A DNA stretch of 20,251 nt from a virus, in IMG/VR virus record IMGVR_UViG_3300020057_000173, positions 1 to 20,251 of that record. One strand, 5' to 3'. The translations under genes were made by a program, and so were the position numbers. A model generated the notes under the pieces. That model did not search any database and had not been told where the DNA came from. It saw only the letters and a list, made by a program, of their open reading frames with translations. Below are positions 7,252 to 12,915 of this stretch, one piece after another; the stretch's first letter is position 1, and each line of letters starts with the position of its first letter.

Positions 7252-7641
7252 GTGAGGGAACGGCTTGGAGAACGCATTCGCCGCATGAGAGCCGAGCACA
7301 AGCTCGGGCTCCGGGAGACTGCCACAAAGGTCGGCATCTCCCCCGCGTACCTATCGCGCATCGAGACCATGGACGAGAAGACCCCGCCTGCCGAGGACGT
7401 GATCTGCAAGCTGGCGAAGTTGCTGAACGACGACTTCGACGAGCTGATGCATCTCGCCGGCCGCGTGCCGGCGGATGTGGAGAAGATCATCAAGGGCGAC
7501 CCGAGCATGCCCGCGTTCCTTCGATCGGCGAAGGAGCAGAAGCTCTCGGGCGAGGAGCTTTGGAGACTTGTAATCCGTGTAAACCTGGGAAAACCCGTTT
7601 CTGACGCTGCCCTCCAGGCCCCCCTCCTCCCGAGGCGCTAG
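7252..7641 (+). CDS. Xre-family transcription regulator
   Basis: A 129-residue protein whose first 70 residues form a classic Xre/HTH_3 domain: LGERIRRMRAEHKLGLRETA, then TKVGISPAYLSRIE as the turn and recognition helix, then PPAEDVICKLAKLLNDDFDE. Such proteins are phage repressors or antirepressor targets. GTG at 7252 is preceded by AGAGAGG at about 6 bases. The C-terminal region HLAGRVPADVEKIIKGDPSM is also seen in long Xre regulators. The last 25 residues (from RLVIRVNLGK) are encoded by copy 1 of a direct repeat that recurs outside the gene, so the native end may have been altered. It may autoregulate via the palindrome at 7192. Confidence 0.85.
   Translation: MRERLGERIRRMRAEHKLGLRETATKVGISPAYLSRIETMDEKTPPAEDVICKLAKLLNDDFDELMHLAGRVPADVEKIIKGDPSMPAFLRSAKEQKLSGEELWRLVIRVNLGKPVSDAALQAPLLPRR
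7564..7592 (+). repeat. Direct repeat R1, copy 1 (inside regulator gene)
   Basis: A 29-bp sequence, core TTGTAATCCGTGTAAACC, identical to copy 2 at 7640-7668 and sharing 25 bp with copy 3 at 7973-7997. This copy encodes residues RLVIRVNLGK near the C-terminus of the Xre regulator. Confidence 0.9.
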
Positions 7642-7668
7642 ACTTGTAATCCGTGTAAACCTGGGAAA
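7640..7668 (+). repeat. Direct repeat R1, copy 2
   Basis: Exact 29-bp copy of 7564-7592. It begins inside the TAG stop codon of the regulator, 76 bp after copy 1, and is followed 25 bp later by repeat R2 copy A. Confidence 0.9.
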
Positions 7669-7693
7669 CCTCGTCTCAGCGCACCTGGTCTAT

Positions 7694-7733
7694 GAAGGAA
7701 TACCAGGAATTCACGTTCTCTGTTTTCCGGGGG
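7694..7733 (+). repeat. Direct repeat R2, copy A
   Basis: About 40 bp, beginning GAAGGAATACCAGGAATTC and ending TGTTTTCCGGGGG. It recurs at 8002-8041 with a small change in the middle (GTTCTCTG here, GTTTCTG there). It sits downstream of R1 in both places, so R1 and R2 form a composite unit. Confidence 0.88.
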
Positions 7734-7749
7734 AAGTGGATTGGATTTG

Positions 7750-7776
7750 GCCGCAACCACCCGAAATCGTTACGAT
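7750..7776. repeat. Left arm of 27-bp inverted repeat
   Basis: Pairs with 7914-7940 at 26 of 27 positions; the two arms are separated by 137 bp. The inner end of the arm contains the small palindrome AATCGT-T-ACGATT, a possible protein-binding site. Similarity seems to continue inward in diverged form (CCCGGAGTGGCTCA against CCCGATGGTGGTTCA on the opposite strand). Confidence 0.9.
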
Positions 7777-7833
7777 TACGGGGGCCCGGAGTGGCTCAAA
7801 ATGGTTTATAGGGGTATATTTACCTACCTAGAA

Positions 7834-7856
7834 GCTTTAAAAGTTTATTTTTTAAA
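7834..7856. repeat. AT-rich hairpin in the core
   Basis: CTTTAAAA and TTTTAAAG form an 8-bp inverted repeat around a short AT-rich loop, in the middle of a roughly 75-bp AT-rich stretch that contrasts with the GC-rich surroundings. It could be a DNA-unwinding element. Confidence 0.6.
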
Positions 7857-7913
7857 GTGTATATAGGCTGAAACTGGCCCCTCTAGCCCCTGAACCACCA
7901 TCGGGGCGTCATG

Positions 7914-7940
7914 ATCGTAACGATTTCGGGCGGTTGCGGC
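7914..7940. repeat. Right arm of 27-bp inverted repeat
   Basis: Reverse complement of 7750-7776 with one mismatch. Just inside it, 7901-7913 (TCGGGGCGTCATG) is identical to 8599-8611 at the 3' end of the primase-helicase gene, so this arm may derive from a partial copy of that gene end. Confidence 0.9.
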
Positions 7941-7972
7941 AAAAACCCCCTGGCGGACCAGCTAACGCCTGC

Positions 7973-7997
7973 CTTGTAATCCGTGTAAACCTGGGAA
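7973..7997 (+). repeat. Direct repeat R1, copy 3
   Basis: A 25-bp exact copy of the core of R1, on the far side of the inverted repeat, followed after only 4 bp by R2 copy B. Confidence 0.9.
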
Positions 7998-8001
7998 TCT
8001 C

Positions 8002-8041
8002 GAAGGAATACCAGGAATTCACGTTTCTGTTTTCCGGGGGG
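8002..8041 (+). repeat. Direct repeat R2, copy B
   Basis: Second copy of the approximately 40-bp R2 repeat (see 7694-7733). The methyltransferase-like relic on the minus strand loses similarity about where this repeat begins. Confidence 0.88.
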
Positions 8042-8055
8042 ATTGCCTTTTGACC

Positions 8056-8155
8056 CCCCGAGCAGCTCGCCGTCTTCGTCATGTAGTGCCTCGTAGAGCT
8101 CGCGTGGTGTGCGCCATCACTGGCGGTCAGCGCCGGGGATAGGCTGGGCGTTCAT
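8056..8155 (-). pseudogene. Relic resembling the start of a Dam-type DNA adenine methyltransferase
   Basis: ATG at 8155 overlaps the stop of the preceding relic as ATGA and reads MNAQPIPGADRQ, then an in-frame TGA, then WRTPRELYEALHDEDGELLGG. W-x-TP-x-ELYEAL is the way phage DNA N-6-adenine-methyltransferase (Dam family) proteins begin, usually followed by the AdoMet-binding region, which is absent here. The frame dissolves into the R2 repeat at about 8041. I read it as a truncated, nonsense-interrupted remnant. The match is short, so a chance resemblance is possible. Confidence 0.35.
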
Positions 8156-8414
8156 GAAGCCCCTCTGACGGCGCTCGCCGACTCAATCCGCCCCTCGGGG
8201 AACACGCGCTTGGCCATCGCAATGGCGCGGCCCCTGTCGGGGCTGAGCGGCACGCCAAGGGCGCGCACTAGGGCAGCCTTGTGGCGAGAGAGCTCGGCCC
8301 TGAACTGGGCATCGATTGGCGCCCGCGGGGGATGTCACGCGAAGCGCAGCGCCCGCCAAGGGTGACCGTCGCGCCGCGAGCGCGGAGCTCGTCGAGTAGT
8401 GCGGAGGCCTTCAA
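8152..8414 (-). pseudogene. Frameshifted small gene, TubC-docking-domain-like
   Basis: From TTG at 8414 the minus strand reads KASALLDELRARGATVTLGG, ending near DIPRG. A one-base shift in a run of five C residues near 8328-8332 continues with APIDAQFRAELSRHKAALVR and ends at TGA 8154-8152. Together these resemble the TubC N-terminal docking-like domain found in small genes beside phage and plasmid primases (LL-x-ELRARGV ... L-x-x-ELRA-x-L-x-x-HKAALL). The TTG overlaps the upstream gene's stop as TTGA, and AAGAGG lies 9 bases upstream. Either it is a recent pseudogene, or there is a sequencing error, or programmed frameshifting occurs; the run is too short to favour the last. Confidence 0.45.
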
Positions 8415-8587
8415 AGGTCGAAGACCTCTTGGCCGTCCTGGGACGCATCGTGGTCCGCGGTCCAGGTTGGTCCACCTGACCGCCCATTGCGCTCACCGTC
8501 TTCGGACCCGTCGGTGGTGAAGGTGGTGAAGGAGGTGAAGGGAGTGAAGGGGCGGCGAAAACCCTTCACTCGCTTCACTCGCTTCAC
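8411..8587 (-). CDS. Short low-complexity protein downstream of primase
   Basis: A 58-residue frame starting at GTG 8587 and ending at TGA 8413-8411, which overlaps the next start as TTGA. The N-terminus is repetitive: VKRVKRVKGFRRPFTPFTSF, then TTFTTDGSEDGERNGRSGGP. The repetition comes from 9-bp-period DNA repeats that form an inverted array at 8517-8587. An ultra-short ATG frame (8610 to 8584, eight codons) bridges it to the primase stop through ATGA and GTGA overlaps. In my experience comparable small genes with VKxVKxVKGF-like starts follow primase genes in prophages. Whether the peptide or the DNA array is what is selected is unclear. Confidence 0.42.
   Translation of the reverse strand: MKRVKRVKGFRRPFTPFTSFTTFTTDGSEDGERNGRSGGPTWTADHDASQDGQEVFDL
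8517..8587. repeat. Iteron-like inverted array of GTGAAG, 9-bp period
   Basis: Four GTGAAG hexamers at 8517, 8526, 8535 and 8544 are spaced exactly 9 bp. After a 10-base loop (8552-8561), three CTTCAC complements follow at 8564, 8573 and 8582, again spaced 9 bp. The innermost pair extends to GTGAAGGG and CCCTTCAC. This can form a long imperfect hairpin or act as protein-binding iterons. It lies 20 bp past the stop codon of the primase-helicase gene. Confidence 0.8.
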
Positions 8588-8606
8588 CCGAGCCAGCTTC
8601 GGGGCG

Positions 8607-11165
8607 TCATGCGCCGCCCTTGGTGACCGTCTGGATTGACCAGACGGTGCAGCCATCCAGCACGGTCTCGGCGCGGTTCACACGCATCCCTGCGACAACC
8701 TTCCCTGCAATGCGGGCGAGCTTCCTGCCGACGCTAATTGCCGAGAGGGGCCCTCCTCGGCGCGGTGGGCAGAAATCTATCAGGGCCGTGCGCAGAGCCT
8801 CGCTGTGCTCCGCGTCGGCCATGAGGTCCTTTACCGTGAACCTCCCGTAGGTGAAGTGTTTGGCGAGGGCGCAGAGGAACGCGTGCAGCGTGTTGCGTTC
8901 CTCGTCAGCCCGGTCGAGCAAGTCCTGGCGCGCCTCGTCCAGGTTAGGCAGGCCGCACCACCTGATGGCGTGCGCGATGAGCCGGTTCCACTGCTCGTAC
9001 GAGCCCCAGGGGCGCACCTGCTGGAGCGGGCGCCCCGCTACGCAGTAGGCGCGGAGGATTGTCAGGGCCGCTGTCGCAAGCTTCGGCCACTCGGTGTCGA
9101 GCCAGGTCTCGAGCTCGGGGTGTTTAAAGCCGCTGCGCTCCTCCGGTCGCTCCTCGTCGGACTCGATGCGCACGTGGCAGACGCGCCGGCACATGTCCGC
9201 CGACATCTCAATATTATTACCGGTGGCAACGAAGATCCCCCGAAACTCGCCTTCGACCGACTGGGTGAGCCCCAGCATGCGGCCGGTGACACGATTGGTC
9301 GTAAGCATGGCCTCGATGCTCCCGCCGCCGACCCGCCGCACGTTGTCAAAGACGACCATGCGCCGGCCCTCGAGCGCGATGGCAAGGAGCGTCTTGCGCA
9401 TCTCGTCTTCGTTGTCGATCGGCGCCATAACTGATGCCCTTCGCCCGCGACCGATGATACTCGCCGCCTTAGCCAGCAGGGTTTTGCCGCTCCCGCGGGT
9501 GTTGGCATCCATGGCGAACAGCGGCGCCGCCCCTTCGAAGGCGTAGCGAGCAAACAGCGACAGCACACACGCAAGCCACGAGGAGCGGTGCCCGGGTGAG
9601 GCAAAGGGGAAGTCGGACACGGCGTCAAGGAGGAGCTCGGCGGCCGCCCTCGCGTCGGCCTGCGTCGGGCTTGCCGGCACGGCGACGTGCGCGAGCGGTC
9701 GGTAGACGACCTGGGTCGCGGTGTCGTAGCCGGGCACGTCGACGACCGTGCCGTCGGGGCGAAGCACCGGGACCTCGACGACCGAGCTTACGTGCCGGAT
9801 CCCGGGCCACTCGCCACACGAGACGATGGCGCGAGCGATCTCCGCTGGCGGAGTAACATCGCGGATCCGTCCGTCCGGACCGTGAGCCGTCCAGCGCGCC
9901 GCGTCCGACAGGAGTACGCGGAGCCAGTCGACGCCAACGGCCACCAGGCGGGGCTCGTTGCGCGCGGCATCGCCGCCCGTGGCGTCAGAGACGACATGCA
10001 TGAGCACGCCGCCCGACTGGTAGATCTCCGTGCCTTCGGCTAGCGCCTCGATTGCCTGGTCGACCACCGACCGCATGTCCGCATCGACGGCAATCTCGCG
10101 CGTCTCGCGCCCACGCTGGGGCTCGTCGTCCGCCCCCTCGTCCGGCTTGAGCGGCATCGGCGCGATGCGAAGCGGCGGCAGGTAGTCGAGGCTGCGCAAA
10201 AACTCGCCGATGTCCTGGAAGCCTGATTCGCTCGCATCGACGTCGAGGGAATCGACGAGCCACCCATTCTTGGTCTTGCGCCCTCCGCCCGTGTGGCCCG
10301 CCGAGAAACAGAACGCCTTGCCCTCGCTGCCGATAGCCCCGAAGCACTCGTTGTGCTTGCAGATGGGGCATGTGCCCGTGCCGGCCCTCGGCCACTTGCG
10401 CGGGTTGTCGCGGTTGTACTTCTCGATGGCGCTCTCGCGGTCGAAGCGAGGGCGAGCGCGTGGACGCGGTGCGGGTTGTTCGGGCTCTTTGATGCCAGCC
10501 CATGCGCGGAGCGACTCGCCGAGGGGGCCAGTGATCTGGGCGATGGCCTGGGGATCACCTGCGATCTGATAGGCCGCCTCCACCGGGTAGCCGTTCGCAT
10601 ACAGCGCCGACGCCGCAGCCAGCTTGCGCACTGCCGAGGAGAGCTCGTCGCGGCCAACGCGGGCGGGCCGCTCGTCGCTCATCCAGTCGATGGGCTGGCC
10701 GCTGACATGGACCGAGCCCGGGAACACGGTCTGACCCGAGGCGCGCAGCTCGACGAGCGTCATCGACCCGCCATCAGCGGTACGCATGGCGTACTTCGTC
10801 GACTCGGACCCTTCGGCAACGTACAACCAGTGCGCCTCGGGTGTGCTCGACTTGCCGAACCGCGCCTTGGTCGGAGGCAAGCATCGCGGCGCAAGCTCGA
10901 TGGCCTGATCGCTGTCAAGGTCGACGTCGACAAGCCAGCCGGATGCTTCCCCCAGCAAGATGCCGATGTTGTTGTCGGCACGGAACGCACCAAGGATGTC
11001 GTCGGTGCCGAGGCGCTGCGTCTGCCAGCGGTTACCAACAGGTTTTTTGCCGCGCGGCATCACAGGGACAGGGGACCAGCCGCGTGCGTGATAGCGGAGG
11101 GCGGTAGCGACAGGATCGCCGAGTTTCCCTGTGAGGATGTCTTCGCCGCGCACGTCGATGGTCAC
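8607..11165 (-). CDS. Primase-polymerase and SF3-like helicase fusion
   Basis: An 852-residue replication protein. Residues 15-180 form a Prim-Pol domain: GWSPVPVMPRGKKPVG, the metal-binding pair in WLVDVDLD (D80, D82), S-x-x-H-like STPEAHW (H112), and VELRASGQTVFPGSVH. Residues 263-291 make a zinc finger (C266, C269, C286, H291). The C-terminal half carries an ATPase: Walker A DANTRGSGKT at 553-562, Walker B VVFDN near 604-608, and a sensor-type IFVATGNN ending at 651, as in SF3-like helicases. It should prime and unwind phage DNA. GTG 11165 is preceded by AAGGGGG at 7 bases and overlaps the upstream stop as GTGA. The repeats just downstream are candidate binding sites. Confidence 0.9.
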   Translation of the reverse strand: MTIDVRGEDILTGKLGDPVATALRYHARGWSPVPVMPRGKKPVGNRWQTQRLGTDDILGAFRADNNIGILLGEASGWLVDVDLDSDQAIELAPRCLPPTKARFGKSSTPEAHWLYVAEGSESTKYAMRTADGGSMTLVELRASGQTVFPGSVHVSGQPIDWMSDERPARVGRDELSSAVRKLAAASALYANGYPVEAAYQIAGDPQAIAQITGPLGESLRAWAGIKEPEQPAPRPRARPRFDRESAIEKYNRDNPRKWPRAGTGTCPICKHNECFGAIGSEGKAFCFSAGHTGGGRKTKNGWLVDSLDVDASESGFQDIGEFLRSLDYLPPLRIAPMPLKPDEGADDEPQRGRETREIAVDADMRSVVDQAIEALAEGTEIYQSGGVLMHVVSDATGGDAARNEPRLVAVGVDWLRVLLSDAARWTAHGPDGRIRDVTPPAEIARAIVSCGEWPGIRHVSSVVEVPVLRPDGTVVDVPGYDTATQVVYRPLAHVAVPASPTQADARAAAELLLDAVSDFPFASPGHRSSWLACVLSLFARYAFEGAAPLFAMDANTRGSGKTLLAKAASIIGRGRRASVMAPIDNEDEMRKTLLAIALEGRRMVVFDNVRRVGGGSIEAMLTTNRVTGRMLGLTQSVEGEFRGIFVATGNNIEMSADMCRRVCHVRIESDEERPEERSGFKHPELETWLDTEWPKLATAALTILRAYCVAGRPLQQVRPWGSYEQWNRLIAHAIRWCGLPNLDEARQDLLDRADEERNTLHAFLCALAKHFTYGRFTVKDLMADAEHSEALRTALIDFCPPRRGGPLSAISVGRKLARIAGKVVAGMRVNRAETVLDGCTVWSIQTVTKGGA

Positions 11166-11488
11166 CTGAGTACCCCCTTGTTAATAAACCCCGGAGAACG
11201 GATGTGCCCGGAGCGCCGGGCGTCATAGAAATCGAGAATGTCCTGCACCGTGCCGCCATCGAGTGTCCGCACGAGCGACCAGAGAGAGACCTTGCCGTCG
11301 AGGTAGTCTTCTGCTTGCTTGACCACAAAGACTGGGTATTGCTTCCCGTCGACCCACATCGTCGGCATGCGGTGTCCGAGGTCTGCCTGAGTCTGCAGGC
11401 GATGGCCCCGGGCTAGGAGGTCCTGCCTGCAGAGGGCGGCCTCGGCGCGAAGCTTCGCCAGCGTCGCTGGGTTTCTCGGCGCATTCAA
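11162..11488 (-). CDS. Unknown protein, 108 aa, coupled to primase
   Basis: The frame starts at ATG 11488 with only a weak ribosome site and ends at TGA overlapping the primase start as GTGA. The first 35 residues are helical and basic (NPATLAKLRAEAALCRQDLL). The middle (MWVDGKQYPVFVVKQAEDYL) and the end (LVRTLDGGTVQDILDFYDAR) look folded. There is no membrane segment and no motif I recognise. Position between the Cro-like regulator and the primase-helicase suggests a replication or regulatory accessory role. Confidence 0.65.
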   Translation of the reverse strand: MNAPRNPATLAKLRAEAALCRQDLLARGHRLQTQADLGHRMPTMWVDGKQYPVFVVKQAEDYLDGKVSLWSLVRTLDGGTVQDILDFYDARRSGHIRSPGFINKGVLR

Positions 11489-11560
11489 ACGCCACCGCGC
11501 AGCGCGTTATGGCGGATCCCCGCGCCGACTGGCACGCTGTCTGTAATGGCGGACATGCAA

Positions 11561-11929
11561 CTAGCTCGTTTTCTTGGGAGTCTTTGCTTTGCCACGCGGA
11601 CGCGGTTTCGAGCTTTGGCGGCGACAGACAAAACACACTCCACGCGGATGGTGGTCCGCGGTAGCAGTCAGCGAAACCTCCCACTCGTGCCACTGGGCCG
11701 GCGTACAGAGGCCGCCCGAGATCTCCTTCAGGGCCTCCTTGTAGGCCGCATCGGGCGAACGCTTACCGGTGGTCCACAGCGAGACCTGCATGGCCGAGGC
11801 CGGGCTCCCGTGTTGCGCGAGGGCGCGGACGATATAGGCCTGGGTGGCGCGCTCGGGGGCGCGCTGCTTCAGCCAGGCAAGATAGGTGGCAAGCGGCGTG
11901 ACAACGGTCACAGCGTGTTTTGTGGGCAT
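11561..11929 (-). CDS. Cro/YdaS-like DNA-binding regulator
   Basis: A 122-residue protein from ATG 11929, with AGGTG 6 bases upstream; the GTG nine bases earlier has no ribosome site. Residues 12-75 fit a Cro/YdaS-type helix-turn-helix: TPLATYLAWLKQRAPERATQ, AYIVRALAQHG, MQVSLWTTGKRSPDAAYKEA, LKEISGGLCTPAQW. The W-x-x-GKRSP turn and the -GG-x-x-TP- end are typical of these small phage regulators. The C-terminal 30 residues are basic (RRQSSKPRPRGKAKTPKKTS). It is transcribed away from the early promoter at 11979-12008 and has two related palindromes next to its start, so it probably represses the rightward early genes and itself. DNA contacts are inferred. Confidence 0.72.
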   Translation of the reverse strand: MPTKHAVTVVTPLATYLAWLKQRAPERATQAYIVRALAQHGSPASAMQVSLWTTGKRSPDAAYKEALKEISGGLCTPAQWHEWEVSLTATADHHPRGVCFVCRRQSSKPRPRGKAKTPKKTS

Positions 11930-11939
11930 GAACGACACC

Positions 11940-11954
11940 TACACGATACGCTTA
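11940..11954. promoter_or_regulatory. Operator candidate O1
   Basis: TACACGATACGCTTA matches the reverse orientation of the O2 palindrome (TAAACGATGCGTTTA) at 12 of 15 positions. It lies 10 bp upstream of the Cro-like regulator's start codon, near the expected leader of that gene. The centres of O1 and O2 are 50 bp apart. Confidence 0.5.
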
Positions 11955-11978
11955 TTTCTCTGCAAGGATTATTTTTTA

Positions 11979-12008
11979 TTGACACAGATTAAACGCATCG
12001 TTTATAAA
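11979..12008 (+). promoter_or_regulatory. Strong rightward early promoter
   Basis: TTGACA at 11979-11984 and TATAAA at 12003-12008 are separated by 18 bp (or TTATAA at 17 bp), close to the sigma-70 consensus, in an AT-rich patch. It faces the 12038-14947 gene run. Confidence 0.75.
11990..12004. promoter_or_regulatory. Operator candidate O2 inside the early promoter
   Basis: TAAACG-CAT-CGTTTA is a perfect 6+6 bp palindrome placed between the -35 and -10 boxes and touching the -10. Binding there would block RNA polymerase, which is the classic arrangement for phage repressors. Confidence 0.62.
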
Positions 12009-12037
12009 TCGGGTGTCGCCAACGGAGGGCGCACCCG

Positions 12038-12241
12038 ATGCTTTGCTTTAGCCATGGTTCACGTCCGATCTACTTCAGCGGCACTTACCTGGACTGCCCC
12101 CTGTGCGCTGCTGCCGCCGCTCGTAAGGCAGCAAAGGCCGCCGCCTTGATCTTAGACAAGGCCGTCGACCGGATGTTCGAGGAACCAGCGCCGACGGCCG
12201 AGGCGCCCACCGCCACCGCGCCCCCCCTGGCGGTGCGCTAA
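12038..12241 (+). CDS. Small early protein with CPLC motif, 67 aa
   Basis: First gene after the early promoter. ATG 12038 has GGAGGG 8 bases upstream. The N-terminus MLCFSHGSRPIYFSGTYLDC is followed by PLC, so two cysteines form a half zinc-knuckle (CPLC); then a long alanine- and lysine-rich helix and a Pro/Ala/Thr-rich tail. The gene ends one base into the next start (TAATG). No family recognised; a small regulatory or host-takeover protein is plausible from its position only. Confidence 0.65.
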   Translation: MLCFSHGSRPIYFSGTYLDCPLCAAAAARKAAKAAALILDKAVDRMFEEPAPTAEAPTATAPPLAVR

Positions 12242-12562
12242 TGGACGCGCCCGCCACCTACTGCGCGCTCCTGCTCGAGCGCGAACAATTCTTAAATCAC
12301 CACTGCGTCACCGGCCACGCCCCGAGTATCGACGCGCTCTGGCGCCTCGAATTGCTTTTGGCCGCCGAGTCGCCGACCCCCGAGCTGGTCGCCGAGTGGG
12401 CCGACCGGGCGATTGAGACGCTAACGTGGTCCCGCTCCGCGGCCCGCGTCACGGCCGGCACCGACAGTGGTAGCGGAGGCAAGCCGCGATTGCGCACAGG
12501 CACGGCAACGGTGTGCCGCCCACGAGCGTGTGCTTCGCTCATTTTTTGGGAAGGGGGCGTAG
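12241..12562 (+). CDS. Unknown early protein, probably frameshifted near its end
   Basis: ATG 12241 overlaps the previous stop (TAATG). The first 65 residues look like a good helical protein: YCALLLEREQFLNHHCVTGH, then SIDALWRLELLLAAESPTPE, LVAEWADRAIETLTWSRS. Afterward the frame becomes odd (TDSGSGGKPRLRTGTATVCR) and, having no stop, runs into the next gene to 12915 as a 224-residue fusion. In the frame shifted by one base I read EASRDCAQARQRCAAHERVL then RSFFGKGA and TAG at 12560-12562, just before the next gene's ribosome site and ATG. I suspect a one-base change between about 12430 and 12485. An annotation as a single 12241-12915 gene is the alternative. Confidence 0.45.
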
Positions 12563-12564
12563 CG

Positions 12565-12915
12565 ATGACCGTCCAACTTTTGTCGGCAGCCGATGGCTAC
12601 AGAGTCACGGTCCGCAAGACGAGCACCGAACGGCTCTATGGCTACAGAGTCACGGTCCGCAAGACGAGCACCGAACGGCTCTTTGCGTCTGTCGACGCTG
12701 CGTACGCCGAATACATGGACCGCTGCTCGCAGGGTCAGCGCGCGACCCTGTGGGCCTGGATGGACGCCACCGACGACTACGACGCCGGGTGGGAGCCGCT
12801 CGCGACGTGGCTTGACTACGACGACCTGCGCGACGAGGCGGCGCGTCGAGGCGATGAGCCGAATCCGCGCGAGGGTGACGATGACGAAGCCCGCGACACG
12901 GCGGCGCCGCGATGA
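12565..12915 (+). CDS. Unknown early protein with 15-residue tandem duplication
   Basis: ATG 12565 has a very strong ribosome site (GGGAAGGGGG, 7 bases away), giving 116 residues. It begins MTVQLLSAADGYRVTVRKTS and contains GYRVTVRKTSTERL twice in tandem because of a perfect 45-bp duplication. Then come ASVDAAYAEYMDRCSQGQRA, LWAWMDATDDYDAGWEP, and an acidic tail. Without the duplication it would be about 101 residues. It ends with TGA overlapping the next ATG. The same frame is open upstream to 12241. No family recognised. Confidence 0.62.
   Translation: MTVQLLSAADGYRVTVRKTSTERLYGYRVTVRKTSTERLFASVDAAYAEYMDRCSQGQRATLWAWMDATDDYDAGWEPLATWLDYDDLRDEAARRGDEPNPREGDDDEARDTAAPR
12593..12682 (+). repeat. 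Perfect 45-bp tandem duplication
   Basis: 12593-12637 and 12638-12682 are identical, begin ATGGCTACAGAG and end CGGCTCT. The duplication is in frame and adds 15 residues to the protein at 12565. Perfect identity suggests a recent event or an assembly artefact. Confidence 0.92.

Larger units (their letters stand above)
7642..8151. other. Repeat-rich, largely non-coding region; candidate replication origin
   Basis: This interval has no convincing intact gene. In order it contains: R1 copy 2, R2 copy A, left arm of a 27-bp inverted repeat (7750-7776), an AT-rich core (about 7795-7870) with its own short hairpin, right arm (7914-7940), R1 copy 3 and R2 copy B, then a methyltransferase-like gene relic. 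Phage and plasmid origins often combine iterons, palindromes and an AT-rich melting zone, and a primase-helicase gene follows at 8607. Alternatives are a MITE-like element, a packaging or recombination site, or a scar left by gene loss. Short open stretches exist on both strands (for example ATG 7692 to 7811, 39 codons) but none has good support. Confidence 0.5.

Noticed and set aside
7564-7997. R1 copies as a CRISPR array
   Set aside because: Only three copies with unequal spacing (76 and 333 bp), one inside a coding gene, and no cas genes.
8281-8520. 79-aa plus-strand frame
   Set aside because: Arginine/serine-rich antisense of the relic gene; no ribosome site.
10293-11228. 311-aa open frame on the plus strand
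   Set aside because: Antisense shadow of the primase-polymerase domain, common in GC-rich DNA.
11223-11693. 156-aa minus-strand frame overlapping the unknown gene and the Cro-like gene
   Set aside because: It overlaps two better genes in other frames and has low-complexity Pro/Arg/Gly composition.
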